Shown one piece after another: positions 1 through 6,556 of a DNA stretch of 6,556 nucleotides. Each line of letters opens with the position of its first letter. The stretch's first letter is position 1. Both the position numbers and the translations under genes were made by a program. The stretch is from the NCBI GenBank assembly GCA_030460725.1, contig JAKECL010000115.1, positions 1-6,556 of the forward strand. The letters are read 5' to 3'. The notes beneath the pieces were generated by a model that ran no database searches, was not told the origin of the DNA, and worked only from the letters and a program-made list of their open reading frames with translations. Source of the stretch: Propionibacterium sp. GTDB taxonomy: Bacteria > Actinomycetota > Actinomycetes > Actinomycetales > Actinomycetaceae.

Positions 1-2
1 TC

Positions 3-1667
<1,665 letters not shown>

Positions 1668-1683
1668 ACGGGCCGGGAGCCGC

Positions 1684-2475
1684 TCAGTCCGAGGTGGTGG
1701 GTTCCCTCCACTGCCCCCGCGCGCGCAGGAGATCGCGCAGCAGGGACGGGCGGTCGGTGACGATCCCGTCGACTCCCAGGTCCAGCAGGCGGAGCATCTC
1801 GGCCTCCTCGTCCACCGTCCACACGTGCACGGCCAGACCCGCGCGGTGGGCGGTGGCGAGCATGCGTGGCGTCACCACGGGGACTGGACCGTACGAGGCG
1901 GGCACCTGGACCGCGCGCACCCCCTGTCGGGGTCCCGGCACGTGCCAGGTCATCGGATCCGTCGCGCTGTGTGCCGCCAGGAGCAGACGCACCACGGCAG
2001 TGGATCCCAGCGAGGTCGCCACCGCCCCTGCGGTGCGACTGCGCACGCGGGAGAGCCGGCGCTCACTGAAGGAGGCAATGAGGACCCGGTCGAGGGCCTC
2101 GTGCTCCTCCAGGACGTCCAACAGGGGGTCGACGACCTCCTCCACCTTGGCGTCAATGTTGAGGACCATGTCGGGAAAGGCCTCGAGGACCTCCCCGAGC
2201 AGCGGGACACGGGTACCCCCGCGCATCTGCAGTCCACAGATCTCGGCCCAGGTCAGATCGCGGACCCTCCCACTGCCCTCACTCACGCGATCCACCACAG
2301 GATCGTGGATCAGGACCACCTGACCGTCGGCGGTGAGGTGGGCATCAGTCTCGATGTCGCGCACCCCCAGGGCATGGGCGTGGGCGAACGCCTCCAGGGA
2401 GTTCTCCGGCGCCTCCGCCCCTCCGCCACGGTGGGCGAGGACCAGGGGGTGGTGCCGGGAACCGACGGGGATCAC
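1684..2475 (-). CDS. Glycerophosphodiester phosphodiesterase (GDPD family)
   Basis: This 263-residue TIM-barrel enzyme hydrolyses glycerophosphodiesters to sn-glycerol-3-phosphate and an alcohol. It is probably cytosolic, since no signal peptide or TM segment is seen. Key residues, numbered from the GTG at 2475: the HR motif H15-R16, PEN at 23-25, metal-ligand pair E42 and D44 (IETD), catalytic H57-D58 (IHD), NIDAK at 106-110 where the third acidic ligand is Asp rather than the commoner Glu, and the C-terminal signature VHVWTVD (216-222) with GVDGIVTDRP (234-243). The reading frame stays open upstream to 2589, but that extra part is arginine-rich and unlike the family. The chosen GTG overlaps the TGA of the M23 gene as GTGA and has GGGGAGG (2489-2483) 7 nt upstream, so translation is probably coupled to the M23 gene. 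Substrate preference (phospholipid headgroup diesters, teichoic-acid-type polymers or other) cannot be told from sequence. Confidence 0.93.
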   Translation of the reverse strand: MIPVGSRHHPLVLAHRGGGAEAPENSLEAFAHAHALGVRDIETDAHLTADGQVVLIHDPVVDRVSEGSGRVRDLTWAEICGLQMRGGTRVPLLGEVLEAFPDMVLNIDAKVEEVVDPLLDVLEEHEALDRVLIASFSERRLSRVRSRTAGAVATSLGSTAVVRLLLAAHSATDPMTWHVPGPRQGVRAVQVPASYGPVPVVTPRMLATAHRAGLAVHVWTVDEEAEMLRLLDLGVDGIVTDRPSLLRDLLRARGQWREPTTSD

Positions 2476-2489
2476 GCGCAGTCCTCCCC
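2472..2489 (-). promoter_or_regulatory. GTGA stop/start overlap and Shine-Dalgarno joining the M23 and GDPD genes
   Basis: On the minus strand GGGGAGG (2489-2483) is followed after 7 nt by GTGA, in which GTG (2475-2473) starts the phosphodiesterase and TGA (2474-2472) ends the M23 peptidase. The overlap and strong binding site fix the downstream start and indicate a two-gene operon with likely translational coupling. Confidence 0.8.
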
Positions 2490-3551
2490 GATGTAGGCGG
2501 CGCCGTGCCCCTCCATCCAGGCGACGGGCTCGATGGGGGTGTCTGAGGCGTCGTGGATCTCGAAGTGCAGGTGGGCACCGGTGGACCACCCGTTGGAACC
2601 CACGGCTCCGATCTGCTGGCCGGCACTCACCCTGTCCCCGACCTTGACCAGGATGTCCTGCATGTACTGGTGGGCGTAGGCGGAGTAGAAGACCGTGCCG
2701 TCGGAGGCCGAGTGCCTGATGCGCACGAACGTGCCCGATCGGTAGTCCGAGCTCACCTCGACGACCTCACCGTCGGCCACGGAATGGATGGGGGTGCCCA
2801 GCGGCGCGGCCATGTCCACGCCCGCGTGGAGCAGCGCCTGCCCGCTGATCGGGGAGATCCGCATCCCGAAGCCCGAGGCCAGTTCGAAGGAGCCCTTGGT
2901 CAGCGGGTAGAGCAGGGAGGAGGCGGACTCCACGACCTGACGGGTGCCGTCGGAGGCCGTTCCCGCCGAGAGACACCTCTGGATCTCCAGCGGGGCACGC
3001 ACACGGCTGCGTGAGGCCGCCGCGACGCTCTCCCCCACGGAGTCCGCGACGGGGATCGCGGTGCCACCCTCGGCCCACGAGGAGCCTGCAGTCGGGGCTC
3101 CCAGTGCGCGGGCCGGCAGGTCCACGGAGGAATCGGGACCGACGAAACCGGAGACGGGGACGGCCACCGTCATGGCACCCAGTGCCACGAGCATCGAGGC
3201 GCGTCCCACGCCGCGAGGACCGCGGACGGCCCGGGTCGGTGCCGGGGCCGTGTGCTCACCTGCTGACCTCCGGGTGGCGCGCGGCGAGGGGAGGGTGTGG
3301 GACGCGGCATCGACAGCGTTTGTCCGGGCGAAGGTGTGCGGTGACGAGGACGACGCGCCTGCGGGTGCTGCGTGGTGCAGCGAGCGACGCGTGGGCAGGG
3401 GGCAGGGGCGGGGTGGCTCGGTGTCCTCCGTTGCCGCCTGTGCGGAGACATCGCGGTCCTGCGTCCCGTGGATCTCCCGACGACTCGGGAACGGACTCAC
3501 CACGTCTCGCGCCAACTGTCTCCCCCTCGACGGTCCCGGGTCGGCATCCAC
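2472..3551 (-). CDS. M23 (LytM-type) peptidoglycan endopeptidase, membrane-anchored or secreted; start uncertain
   Basis: This is a zinc metallopeptidase that cleaves peptidoglycan cross-bridges or stem peptides outside the membrane. In the longest reading (359 aa, GTG at 3551) residues 1-117 are low-complexity and rich in Pro, Arg and Ala. A hydrophobic signal or anchor segment spans about 119-137, then a linker, then the M23 domain at about 220-342. Catalytic features are intact: H242 and D246 (HxxxD) with H329 of the HLH motif as zinc ligands, and H294 (YAH) and H327 as the catalytic histidines, by analogy with LytM. Two cysteines, C193 and C358, lie outside the membrane and could pair. 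The domain assignment is firm but the start is not. The GTG at 3551 has no convincing ribosome binding site; a TTG at codon 13 follows GGGGGAG by 4 nt; and the best site, GGAGG 7 nt before a GTG at 3259, is in another frame. A short N-terminus near the anchor would be more typical. It is cotranscribed with the downstream phosphodiesterase. Confidence 0.85.
   Translation of the reverse strand: MDADPGPSRGRQLARDVVSPFPSRREIHGTQDRDVSAQAATEDTEPPRPCPLPTRRSLHHAAPAGASSSSPHTFARTNAVDAASHTLPSPRATRRSAGEHTAPAPTRAVRGPRGVGRASMLVALGAMTVAVPVSGFVGPDSSVDLPARALGAPTAGSSWAEGGTAIPVADSVGESVAAASRSRVRAPLEIQRCLSAGTASDGTRQVVESASSLLYPLTKGSFELASGFGMRISPISGQALLHAGVDMAAPLGTPIHSVADGEVVEVSSDYRSGTFVRIRHSASDGTVFYSAYAHQYMQDILVKVGDRVSAGQQIGAVGSNGWSTGAHLHFEIHDASDTPIEPVAWMEGHGAAYIGEDCA
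3257..3271 (-). promoter_or_regulatory. Strong Shine-Dalgarno with GTG, out of frame with the M23 coding sequence
   Basis: On the minus strand GGAGG (3271-3267) precedes GTG (3259-3257) by 7 nt, the best initiation signal near the M23 gene. From it a 29-codon reading begins VSTRPRHRPGPSAV, basic like a signal-peptide n-region. It ends at TGA 3172-3170, which overlaps an in-frame ATG (3173-3171) of the M23 gene as ATGA. It could be a short upstream reading frame, a trace of a one-base deletion in the true 5' end, or chance. Confidence 0.35.
3422..3450 (-). other. Inverted repeat in the M23 5' region
   Basis: TGTCCTCCG (3422-3430) pairs with CGGAGACA (3443-3450) around a 12-nt loop, giving eight base pairs with one bulged base. 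It lies inside the unconstrained N-terminal part of the long M23 reading frame. It may be part of a structured leader, but short inverted repeats are common in GC-rich DNA. Confidence 0.35.
3475..3490 (-). other. Perfect 6-bp inverted repeat in the M23 5' region
   Basis: TCCCGA and TCGGGA flank a 4-nt loop (CGAC). In RNA from the minus strand this forms a small stable hairpin. There is no U tract after it, so a terminator is unlikely. Confidence 0.35.
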
Positions 3552-3556
3552 CGACC
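3539..3556 (-). other. Inverted repeat at the most upstream M23 start codon
   Basis: GGTCGG (3539-3544) and CCGACC (3551-3556) form a perfect 6-bp stem with a 6-nt loop. The candidate GTG start (3551-3549) sits at the stem-loop junction, where pairing would hinder initiation. This weakens the case for that start. Confidence 0.35.
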
Positions 3557-3562
3557 ACGACG

Positions 3563-3580
3563 GTCACAAACCTATAACGT
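3563..3580 (-). promoter_or_regulatory. Candidate promoter and MtrA-like direct repeat upstream of the M23 gene
   Basis: This is the only AT-rich patch near the M23 gene. On the minus strand TAGGTT (3574-3569) fits the actinobacterial -10 pattern TAnnnT; no -35 match is seen. On the plus strand GGTCACAA and TATAACGT are separated by 3 nt, giving an 11-nt repeat period. From memory, MtrA response-regulator sites are loose 8-bp direct repeats with a 3-bp spacer related to GTAACG, and MtrA controls cell-wall peptidases in actinobacteria. Only the second half matches well, so the assignment is tentative. Confidence 0.3.
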
Positions 3581-3581
3581 G

Positions 3582-3606
3582 GGGGCCCTGCCGCGCGTGG
3601 GTCCCC
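3582..3606 (-). terminator. Possible terminator hairpin after the CNNM pair
   Basis: GGGGCCCT (3582-3589) and GGGTCCCC (3599-3606) form a GC-rich stem with one mismatch, one wobble pair and a 9-nt loop. It starts about 43 nt past the stop of the second CNNM gene and lies before the M23 promoter candidate. No U tract follows, so it is at best a weak intrinsic terminator, and read-through into the M23 gene is possible. Confidence 0.3.
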
Positions 3607-3649
3607 AGTCCCCATCGGACCAGCTCACAGTGATGCTGGACACAGTGCC

Positions 3650-4696
3650 TCAGACACCCTGCTCACGCTGCAGGGAGTCACGCACCTCCCCGACCAGCTC
3701 CTCCAGGATGTCCTCCAGGAAGAGCACACCCTGCACGTCCCCGTGGTCGTCGACCACCTCCGCACAGTGGGTGCCGGTGCGTTGCATGTGCCGCAGCGCA
3801 TCCTCCACCTCATCGGTGGCACGCACGGACTCCATGCGCCGGATCCGCCAGGGGGTGACCGGTTCGTCACGCTCCTCACCATCGGCGTACAGGACGTCCT
3901 TGAGGTGGAGGTAGCCCACGATCGCGCCGTCCTCGCCGACCACCGGATAGCGGGAGTACCCGGTCTGTGCCACCTCACGTTCCACCATGGCAGGGGTGCA
4001 GTCATGGGGCAGCACCACAAGGTCCTCCAACGCCACCATCGCATTGCCGGCGTTCTCCTCGGAGAACTCCAGGGTCCCCGTCAGCAGACCCAGGTCATCG
4101 TGGATCTTCCCCTCCTGCTGGGAGAGCTCGACGATGGAGGCGACCTCCTCGGCGGTGAAGGCCGCGGAGATCTCGGAGCGCGGGGTGATGCCGCGGACCT
4201 TGAGGAACCAGTTCGCCGCGTGGTCCATCGCCTCGATGACGGGGCGCAGGACGTGGCCGAAGGCCACCAGGGGGGGCGCCAGGACCAGCAGTGCCCGGTG
4301 GGGATTCGCGATGGCGATGTTCTTCGGCACCATCTCACCGAAGACCACGTGCAGGAAGAGGACGATGACCAGTGCCGCGGTGAAGCCGACCACATGAGAG
4401 GTCGCGGCAGGCAGACCCAGGTGGACCAGGGGCCCCTCGACCAGGTGGGCGATGGCGGGTTCGGCCACGACACCCAGGGAGGTGGAGGCCACGGTGATCC
4501 CCAGCTGGCAGATCGCCAGCATCAGGGACACGTGCTGGAGGGCGTACATGGCCTTGGCGGAGCCACGCCTGCCCTGTTCGTAGAGAGGTTCGATCTGGGA
4601 CCGCCTGGAGGAGGTCGTGGCGAACTCGCCCGTGACGAAGAAGGCGTTCACCCCCAGGAGGAAGACGGTCACCAACACGCCGACCAACGGGCTCAC
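3650..4696 (-). CDS. CNNM/CBS-domain membrane protein, HlyC/CorC family, short paralogue
   Basis: This 348-residue protein has an N-terminal CNNM (DUF21) membrane domain followed by a pair of CBS domains. Hydrophobic segments fall near 3-24, 54-80, 100-120 and 133-152. The family motif GEMVPKN lies at 120-126, where the GExxPK core is conserved in CNNM transporters and Mg2+ efflux proteins. The CBS pair runs from about 205 to 337 and ends in the typical LEDILEELVGE (327-337). It stops soon after the second CBS domain and so lacks the C-terminal CorC_HlyC transporter-associated domain present in its neighbour. Members are tied to Mg2+/Co2+ homeostasis; older 'hemolysin' names are misleading. 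CBS domains in this family commonly sense ATP or other adenosyl ligands. Its GTG overlaps the upstream gene's TGA (GTGA) behind a strong ribosome binding site, so the two proteins are probably made together. It resembles mycobacterial Rv1841c in size and order (recalled, not searched). Confidence 0.92.
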   Translation of the reverse strand: MSPLVGVLVTVFLLGVNAFFVTGEFATTSSRRSQIEPLYEQGRRGSAKAMYALQHVSLMLAICQLGITVASTSLGVVAEPAIAHLVEGPLVHLGLPAATSHVVGFTAALVIVLFLHVVFGEMVPKNIAIANPHRALLVLAPPLVAFGHVLRPVIEAMDHAANWFLKVRGITPRSEISAAFTAEEVASIVELSQQEGKIHDDLGLLTGTLEFSEENAGNAMVALEDLVVLPHDCTPAMVEREVAQTGYSRYPVVGEDGAIVGYLHLKDVLYADGEERDEPVTPWRIRRMESVRATDEVEDALRHMQRTGTHCAEVVDDHGDVQGVLFLEDILEELVGEVRDSLQREQGV

Positions 4697-4709
4697 AGTG
4701 TCACCTCCT
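4693..4709 (-). promoter_or_regulatory. GTGA overlap and near-perfect Shine-Dalgarno joining the two CNNM genes
   Basis: AGGAGGTGA (4709-4701), inside the last codons of the longer paralogue, precedes GTG (4696-4694) with 7 nt after GGAGG. The TGA of the first gene (4695-4693) overlaps that GTG. This sets the start of the short paralogue and implies coupled translation. Confidence 0.8.
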
Positions 4710-6024
4710 CGTGGTGGACGGGAGGGGCAGGCATGACGGACACCTGGATGACGCGCCGCCCCTGCATCTGGGAGACCGTCAGGTTCACCCCGCCGACCTC
4801 GACCCGGTCCCCCACCTGGGGGACACGCCCGAGCTCGGTCATGACCAGCCCCGCCAGGGTCTCGTAGGGCCCGTCGTCGGGGACCACGATGCCCGTGCGC
4901 TCCGACAGCTCATCGGGCCGCAGGCGTCCCGGTACCAGGAAGGATCCGTCGGGCTGGGAGCGGATGCCGAGGCGACGGTGGTCGTGCTCGTCGGAGACCT
5001 CACCGACGATCTCCTCCACCACGTCCTCCAGCGTCACGATGCCGGCGACGCCACCGTACTCGTCGACGACGACGGCCATCTGGAGACCCTCGTCACGCAA
5101 CTGGACCAGCAGGGGAGCCAGTTCGACGGTCTCTGGCACGCGAGGCGCGGGAGCCATCAGTGACGATGACATCACCGAGACCTCACCGCGCCTCTCCCAC
5201 GGCACGGCCACGGCCCGGCGCAGGGAGACCAGTCCCACCACGTCGTCATTGTCGTCGCCGATGACGGGGAAGCGTGAGTGCCCGGTCTCGCGAGCCAGGG
5301 CCACCACGTCTGCGGCCACGGCATCCTGCTCGAGGAAGCGGACCAGCCCGCGGTCGGTCATGACGTCCACGGCGGCGAGTTCCGCAATGCGGATGGACTT
5401 GGTGAAGAGGCTGGCGGTGGAGGTGTCCAGTGTCCCCTCCTCCGCGCTGTGACGCACCAGCGCCGCCAGCTCCGAGGCCGAGCGGGCGGAGGAGATCTCC
5501 TCCTGCGGTTCGATCCCCATGCGGTGCAGAACCCAGTTCGCCGCCCCGTTGAGGACCACGATGAGGGGACGGAAGACGGTGGTGAAGATCATCTGGAAGG
5601 GGACGACCATTCCGGCGGTCTTCAGCGGATGCGCGAGTGCGAGGTTCTTGGGCACCAGCTCACCGAAGAGCATGGAGAAGGCGTTGATGAAGACCGCAGC
5701 CACGACCACGGCGATGGTCGTGGCCAGGGCCTGCGCCACCCCGACGTTGTGGAAGAGACCGGTGAGCAGGTCCGCGATCGTCGTCTGGGTCGTGTAGCCC
5801 AGCAGGATCGTCGTGAGGGTGATCCCCACCTGGGCACCCGAGAGCTGGGTCGAGAGCTCCTTGGTGGCCCGCAGGACCTGCGCGGCGCGCTTGTCCCCCT
5901 GGACGGCACGCCTCTCCACCGAGGCCTGGTCGACCGCCACCAGGGAGAACTCCGAGGACACGAAGATGAAGGTCCCTGCCGTGAGGAGGACGCCCAGCAG
6001 GAGCATGAGGATGTCGAGGATCAT
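4693..6024 (-). CDS. CNNM/CBS/CorC-domain membrane protein, HlyC/CorC family, long paralogue
   Basis: This 443-residue protein carries the full architecture. The CNNM (DUF21) membrane domain covers about 1-175, with hydrophobic segments near 3-25, 60-90, 97-120 and 137-160 and the motif GELVPKN at 121-127. A CBS pair covers about 215-342, with DEYGG (321-325) and TLEDVVEEIVGE (331-342). A C-terminal CorC_HlyC domain covers about 355-430 and begins near GSFLVPGRLRPDEL. Such proteins are linked to Mg2+/Co2+ efflux or homeostasis at the cytoplasmic membrane. The ATG at 6024 was chosen because the first TM segment begins at once, as in the family. The frame stays open to a TTG at 6090, but that extra peptide is not family-like. 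The ribosome binding site is modest (ACAGG, 5 nt upstream). It is the first gene of a pair with the short paralogue and diverges from the 2-oxoglutarate dehydrogenase gene. Whether it transports ions itself or regulates another transporter is not settled by sequence. Confidence 0.92.
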   Translation of the reverse strand: MILDILMLLLGVLLTAGTFIFVSSEFSLVAVDQASVERRAVQGDKRAAQVLRATKELSTQLSGAQVGITLTTILLGYTTQTTIADLLTGLFHNVGVAQALATTIAVVVAAVFINAFSMLFGELVPKNLALAHPLKTAGMVVPFQMIFTTVFRPLIVVLNGAANWVLHRMGIEPQEEISSARSASELAALVRHSAEEGTLDTSTASLFTKSIRIAELAAVDVMTDRGLVRFLEQDAVAADVVALARETGHSRFPVIGDDNDDVVGLVSLRRAVAVPWERRGEVSVMSSSLMAPAPRVPETVELAPLLVQLRDEGLQMAVVVDEYGGVAGIVTLEDVVEEIVGEVSDEHDHRRLGIRSQPDGSFLVPGRLRPDELSERTGIVVPDDGPYETLAGLVMTELGRVPQVGDRVEVGGVNLTVSQMQGRRVIQVSVMPAPPVHHEEVTL

Positions 6025-6113
6025 GCGGACCTGTCCCCGCATCCACTGCGGTGGGGTGTCCTGAGGGGACCAGGAAAAGCTCGGCCACAACTGTCACTGT
6101 CCATGATGCACAC

Positions 6114-6119
6114 ATCCTA
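6114..6119 (-). promoter_or_regulatory. Candidate -10 element for the CNNM operon
   Basis: TAGGAT on the minus strand (6119-6114) fits TAnnnT. Transcription would begin near 6107 and leave a leader of about 80 nt before the ATG at 6024. No good -35 hexamer is seen 16-18 nt upstream. Confidence 0.3.
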
Positions 6120-6283
6120 GTTGGACCGCAGGTGCGCCGGACAGCCCGTGTGACACAGCTCAGGTCCCGGCACGTCGACACCCCCGCACGTCCCAGGACC
6201 GACACCTCCCCACGGCGTGGCAACACCCGGGGCAAGGACACGAAAAGAATCTCCACGTCAAGAGATCGGAGGGACTTTCGTCA

Positions 6284-6289
6284 TATGCT
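6284..6289 (+). promoter_or_regulatory. Candidate -10 element for the 2-oxoglutarate dehydrogenase gene
   Basis: TATGCT fits TAnnnT within the least GC-rich part of the intergenic region. A start near 6296 would give a leader of about 50 nt. No clear -35 hexamer lies at the usual distance. Confidence 0.3.
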
Positions 6290-6348
6290 GGGACGCAATC
6301 CTTCGCCCGGGCAGGCGGGGGCAGGTGCGAGGAACGGGAGCGACGACA

Positions 6349-6556
6349 GTGGACGGATCGACCAGCGGGGACACCGAGCGCAACGAGGCACCGGCGGACC
6401 AGTGGTACATCGAGGAGATGCTCGCGCAGTACCGCGCAGACCCCTCCTCCGTCGACCAGTCATGGCGGGACTACTTCGAGACCACGACAGGGGCGGCGGG
6501 TACCACCCCTTCACCGGCACCCGTGCCCAGGACCGACCCCCTTCCCGTGTCCGGCT
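6349..6556 (+). CDS. kgd: 2-oxoglutarate dehydrogenase E1 / multifunctional 2-oxoglutarate decarboxylase, N-terminal part (cut by window end)
   Basis: Only the first 69 codons are present. The product begins VDGSTSGDTERNEAPADQ and continues WYIEEMLAQYRADPSSVDQS (residues 19-38), then WRDYFE. This matches the short N-terminal helix typical of 2-oxoglutarate dehydrogenase E1 proteins (the pattern W-hydrophobic-EE-M/L-x-x-x-Y/F-x-x-DP-SSVD-x-SW-x-x-YF). It is followed by a Thr/Pro/Ala-rich linker. In actinobacteria this linker leads into an E2-like acyltransferase domain fused to the thiamine-diphosphate E1 part, giving a protein of about 1200 residues in the TCA cycle; those domains lie beyond the window. 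The GTG at 6349 has GGGAG 8 nt upstream. The in-frame GTG at 6325 lacks a comparable site. It diverges from the CNNM operon. The symbol kgd follows mycobacterial usage; odhA or sucA would be equally valid. Confidence 0.9.
   Translation, partial: MDGSTSGDTERNEAPADQWYIEEMLAQYRADPSSVDQSWRDYFETTTGAAGTTPSPAPVPRTDPLPVSG

Larger units (their letters stand above)
6025..6348. other. Divergent intergenic region between the CNNM pair and the kgd-type gene
   Basis: This 324-nt stretch shows no convincing gene. It holds -10-like elements for both directions, a plus-strand ribosome binding site GGGAG (6336-6340) 8 nt before the GTG at 6349, a TGTGA half-site at 6149-6153, and small dyads GTGTgACAC (6148-6156) and CCACGgCGTGG (6210-6220). 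The part at 6239-6290 is less GC-rich than its surroundings, as expected of a promoter. Confidence 0.6.

Noticed and set aside
2476..2589. 38-residue N-terminal extension of the phosphodiesterase
   Set aside because: It lies within the M23 coding sequence, is arginine-rich, and the GTG at 2475 has a strong ribosome binding site and a family-like N-terminus.
3260..3562. c-di-AMP (ydaO-type) riboswitch upstream of the M23 gene
   Set aside because: The gene type fits, but the conserved core elements I would expect (a GGGGTGAA-like block and a CAGCTAACC-like block) are absent by eye.
3626..3647. Direct repeat CACAGTG (3626-3632 and 3641-3647)
   Set aside because: A 7-bp repeat just past the stop of the short CNNM gene, with no dyad symmetry or link to a promoter; likely chance.
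3743..4867. 374-codon open frame on the plus strand opposite the CNNM pair
   Set aside because: It is a shadow of the minus-strand genes: rich in His, Gly, Asp and Gln, with no domain or good ribosome binding site, while the opposite strand encodes clear CNNM/CBS proteins.
6025..6090. 22-residue N-terminal extension of the long CNNM paralogue from a TTG
   Set aside because: It has no ribosome binding site and would put a tryptophan- and proline-rich peptide ahead of the first TM segment; the ATG at 6024 fits the family.
6087..6102. Tandem CTGTCA/CTGTC repeat in the CNNM leader
   Set aside because: Only two copies of a 6-mer; not distinguishable from chance.
5278..6120. 280-codon open frame on the plus strand opposite the long CNNM paralogue
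   Set aside because: Its composition is typical of an antisense shadow in GC-rich DNA, and the minus-strand frame has unmistakable family motifs.

Overview
This window is high-GC DNA (roughly two thirds G+C by eye, strong G/C preference at third codon positions, frequent GTG starts). The gene content points to a Gram-positive actinobacterium. The clearest marker is the right-hand gene, whose N-terminus matches the actinobacterial 2-oxoglutarate dehydrogenase E1 / decarboxylase family (Kgd/OdhA/SucA). The order Micrococcales is my best guess from the overall style, but nothing here fixes the genus.

Layout, left to right. (1) 54-1667, plus strand: a complete 14-TM DHA2-family (EmrB/QacA-type) drug:proton antiporter. 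(2) 1684-2475, minus: a glycerophosphodiester phosphodiesterase, convergent with the transporter across a 16-nt gap. (3) 2472-3551, minus: a membrane-anchored or secreted M23 (LytM-type) peptidoglycan endopeptidase. Its stop codon overlaps the phosphodiesterase start (GTGA), so the two form an operon with likely translational coupling. The N-terminus of the M23 gene is uncertain. (4) 3552-3649: a short gap with a possible hairpin, a -10-like element and a direct repeat that loosely resembles an MtrA site. (5) 3650-4696 and 4693-6024, minus: two adjacent CNNM/CBS-domain membrane proteins (HlyC/CorC family), also joined by a GTGA overlap with a strong Shine-Dalgarno sequence. (6) 6025-6348: a divergent promoter region. 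(7) 6349 to the window end, plus: the first 69 codons of the 2-oxoglutarate dehydrogenase E1 gene.

How they fit together: the M23 hydrolase and the phosphodiesterase plausibly share a cell-envelope turnover role (peptidoglycan cleavage and salvage of glycerophosphodiesters). The CNNM pair resembles the adjacent long-plus-short arrangement known from mycobacteria (Rv1842c/Rv1841c, from memory) and probably works in divalent-cation (Mg2+) homeostasis or envelope maintenance. The antiporter and the TCA-cycle gene look like ordinary neighbours with no functional tie visible in the sequence.

I see no mobile element, CRISPR array, tRNA, rRNA or obviously novel system. The points most worth a second look are around the 5' end of the M23 gene. 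A well-placed ribosome binding site and GTG lie out of frame with the signal/anchor segment, and the roughly 300 nt upstream carries several inverted repeats that may be a structured leader rather than protein-coding sequence.
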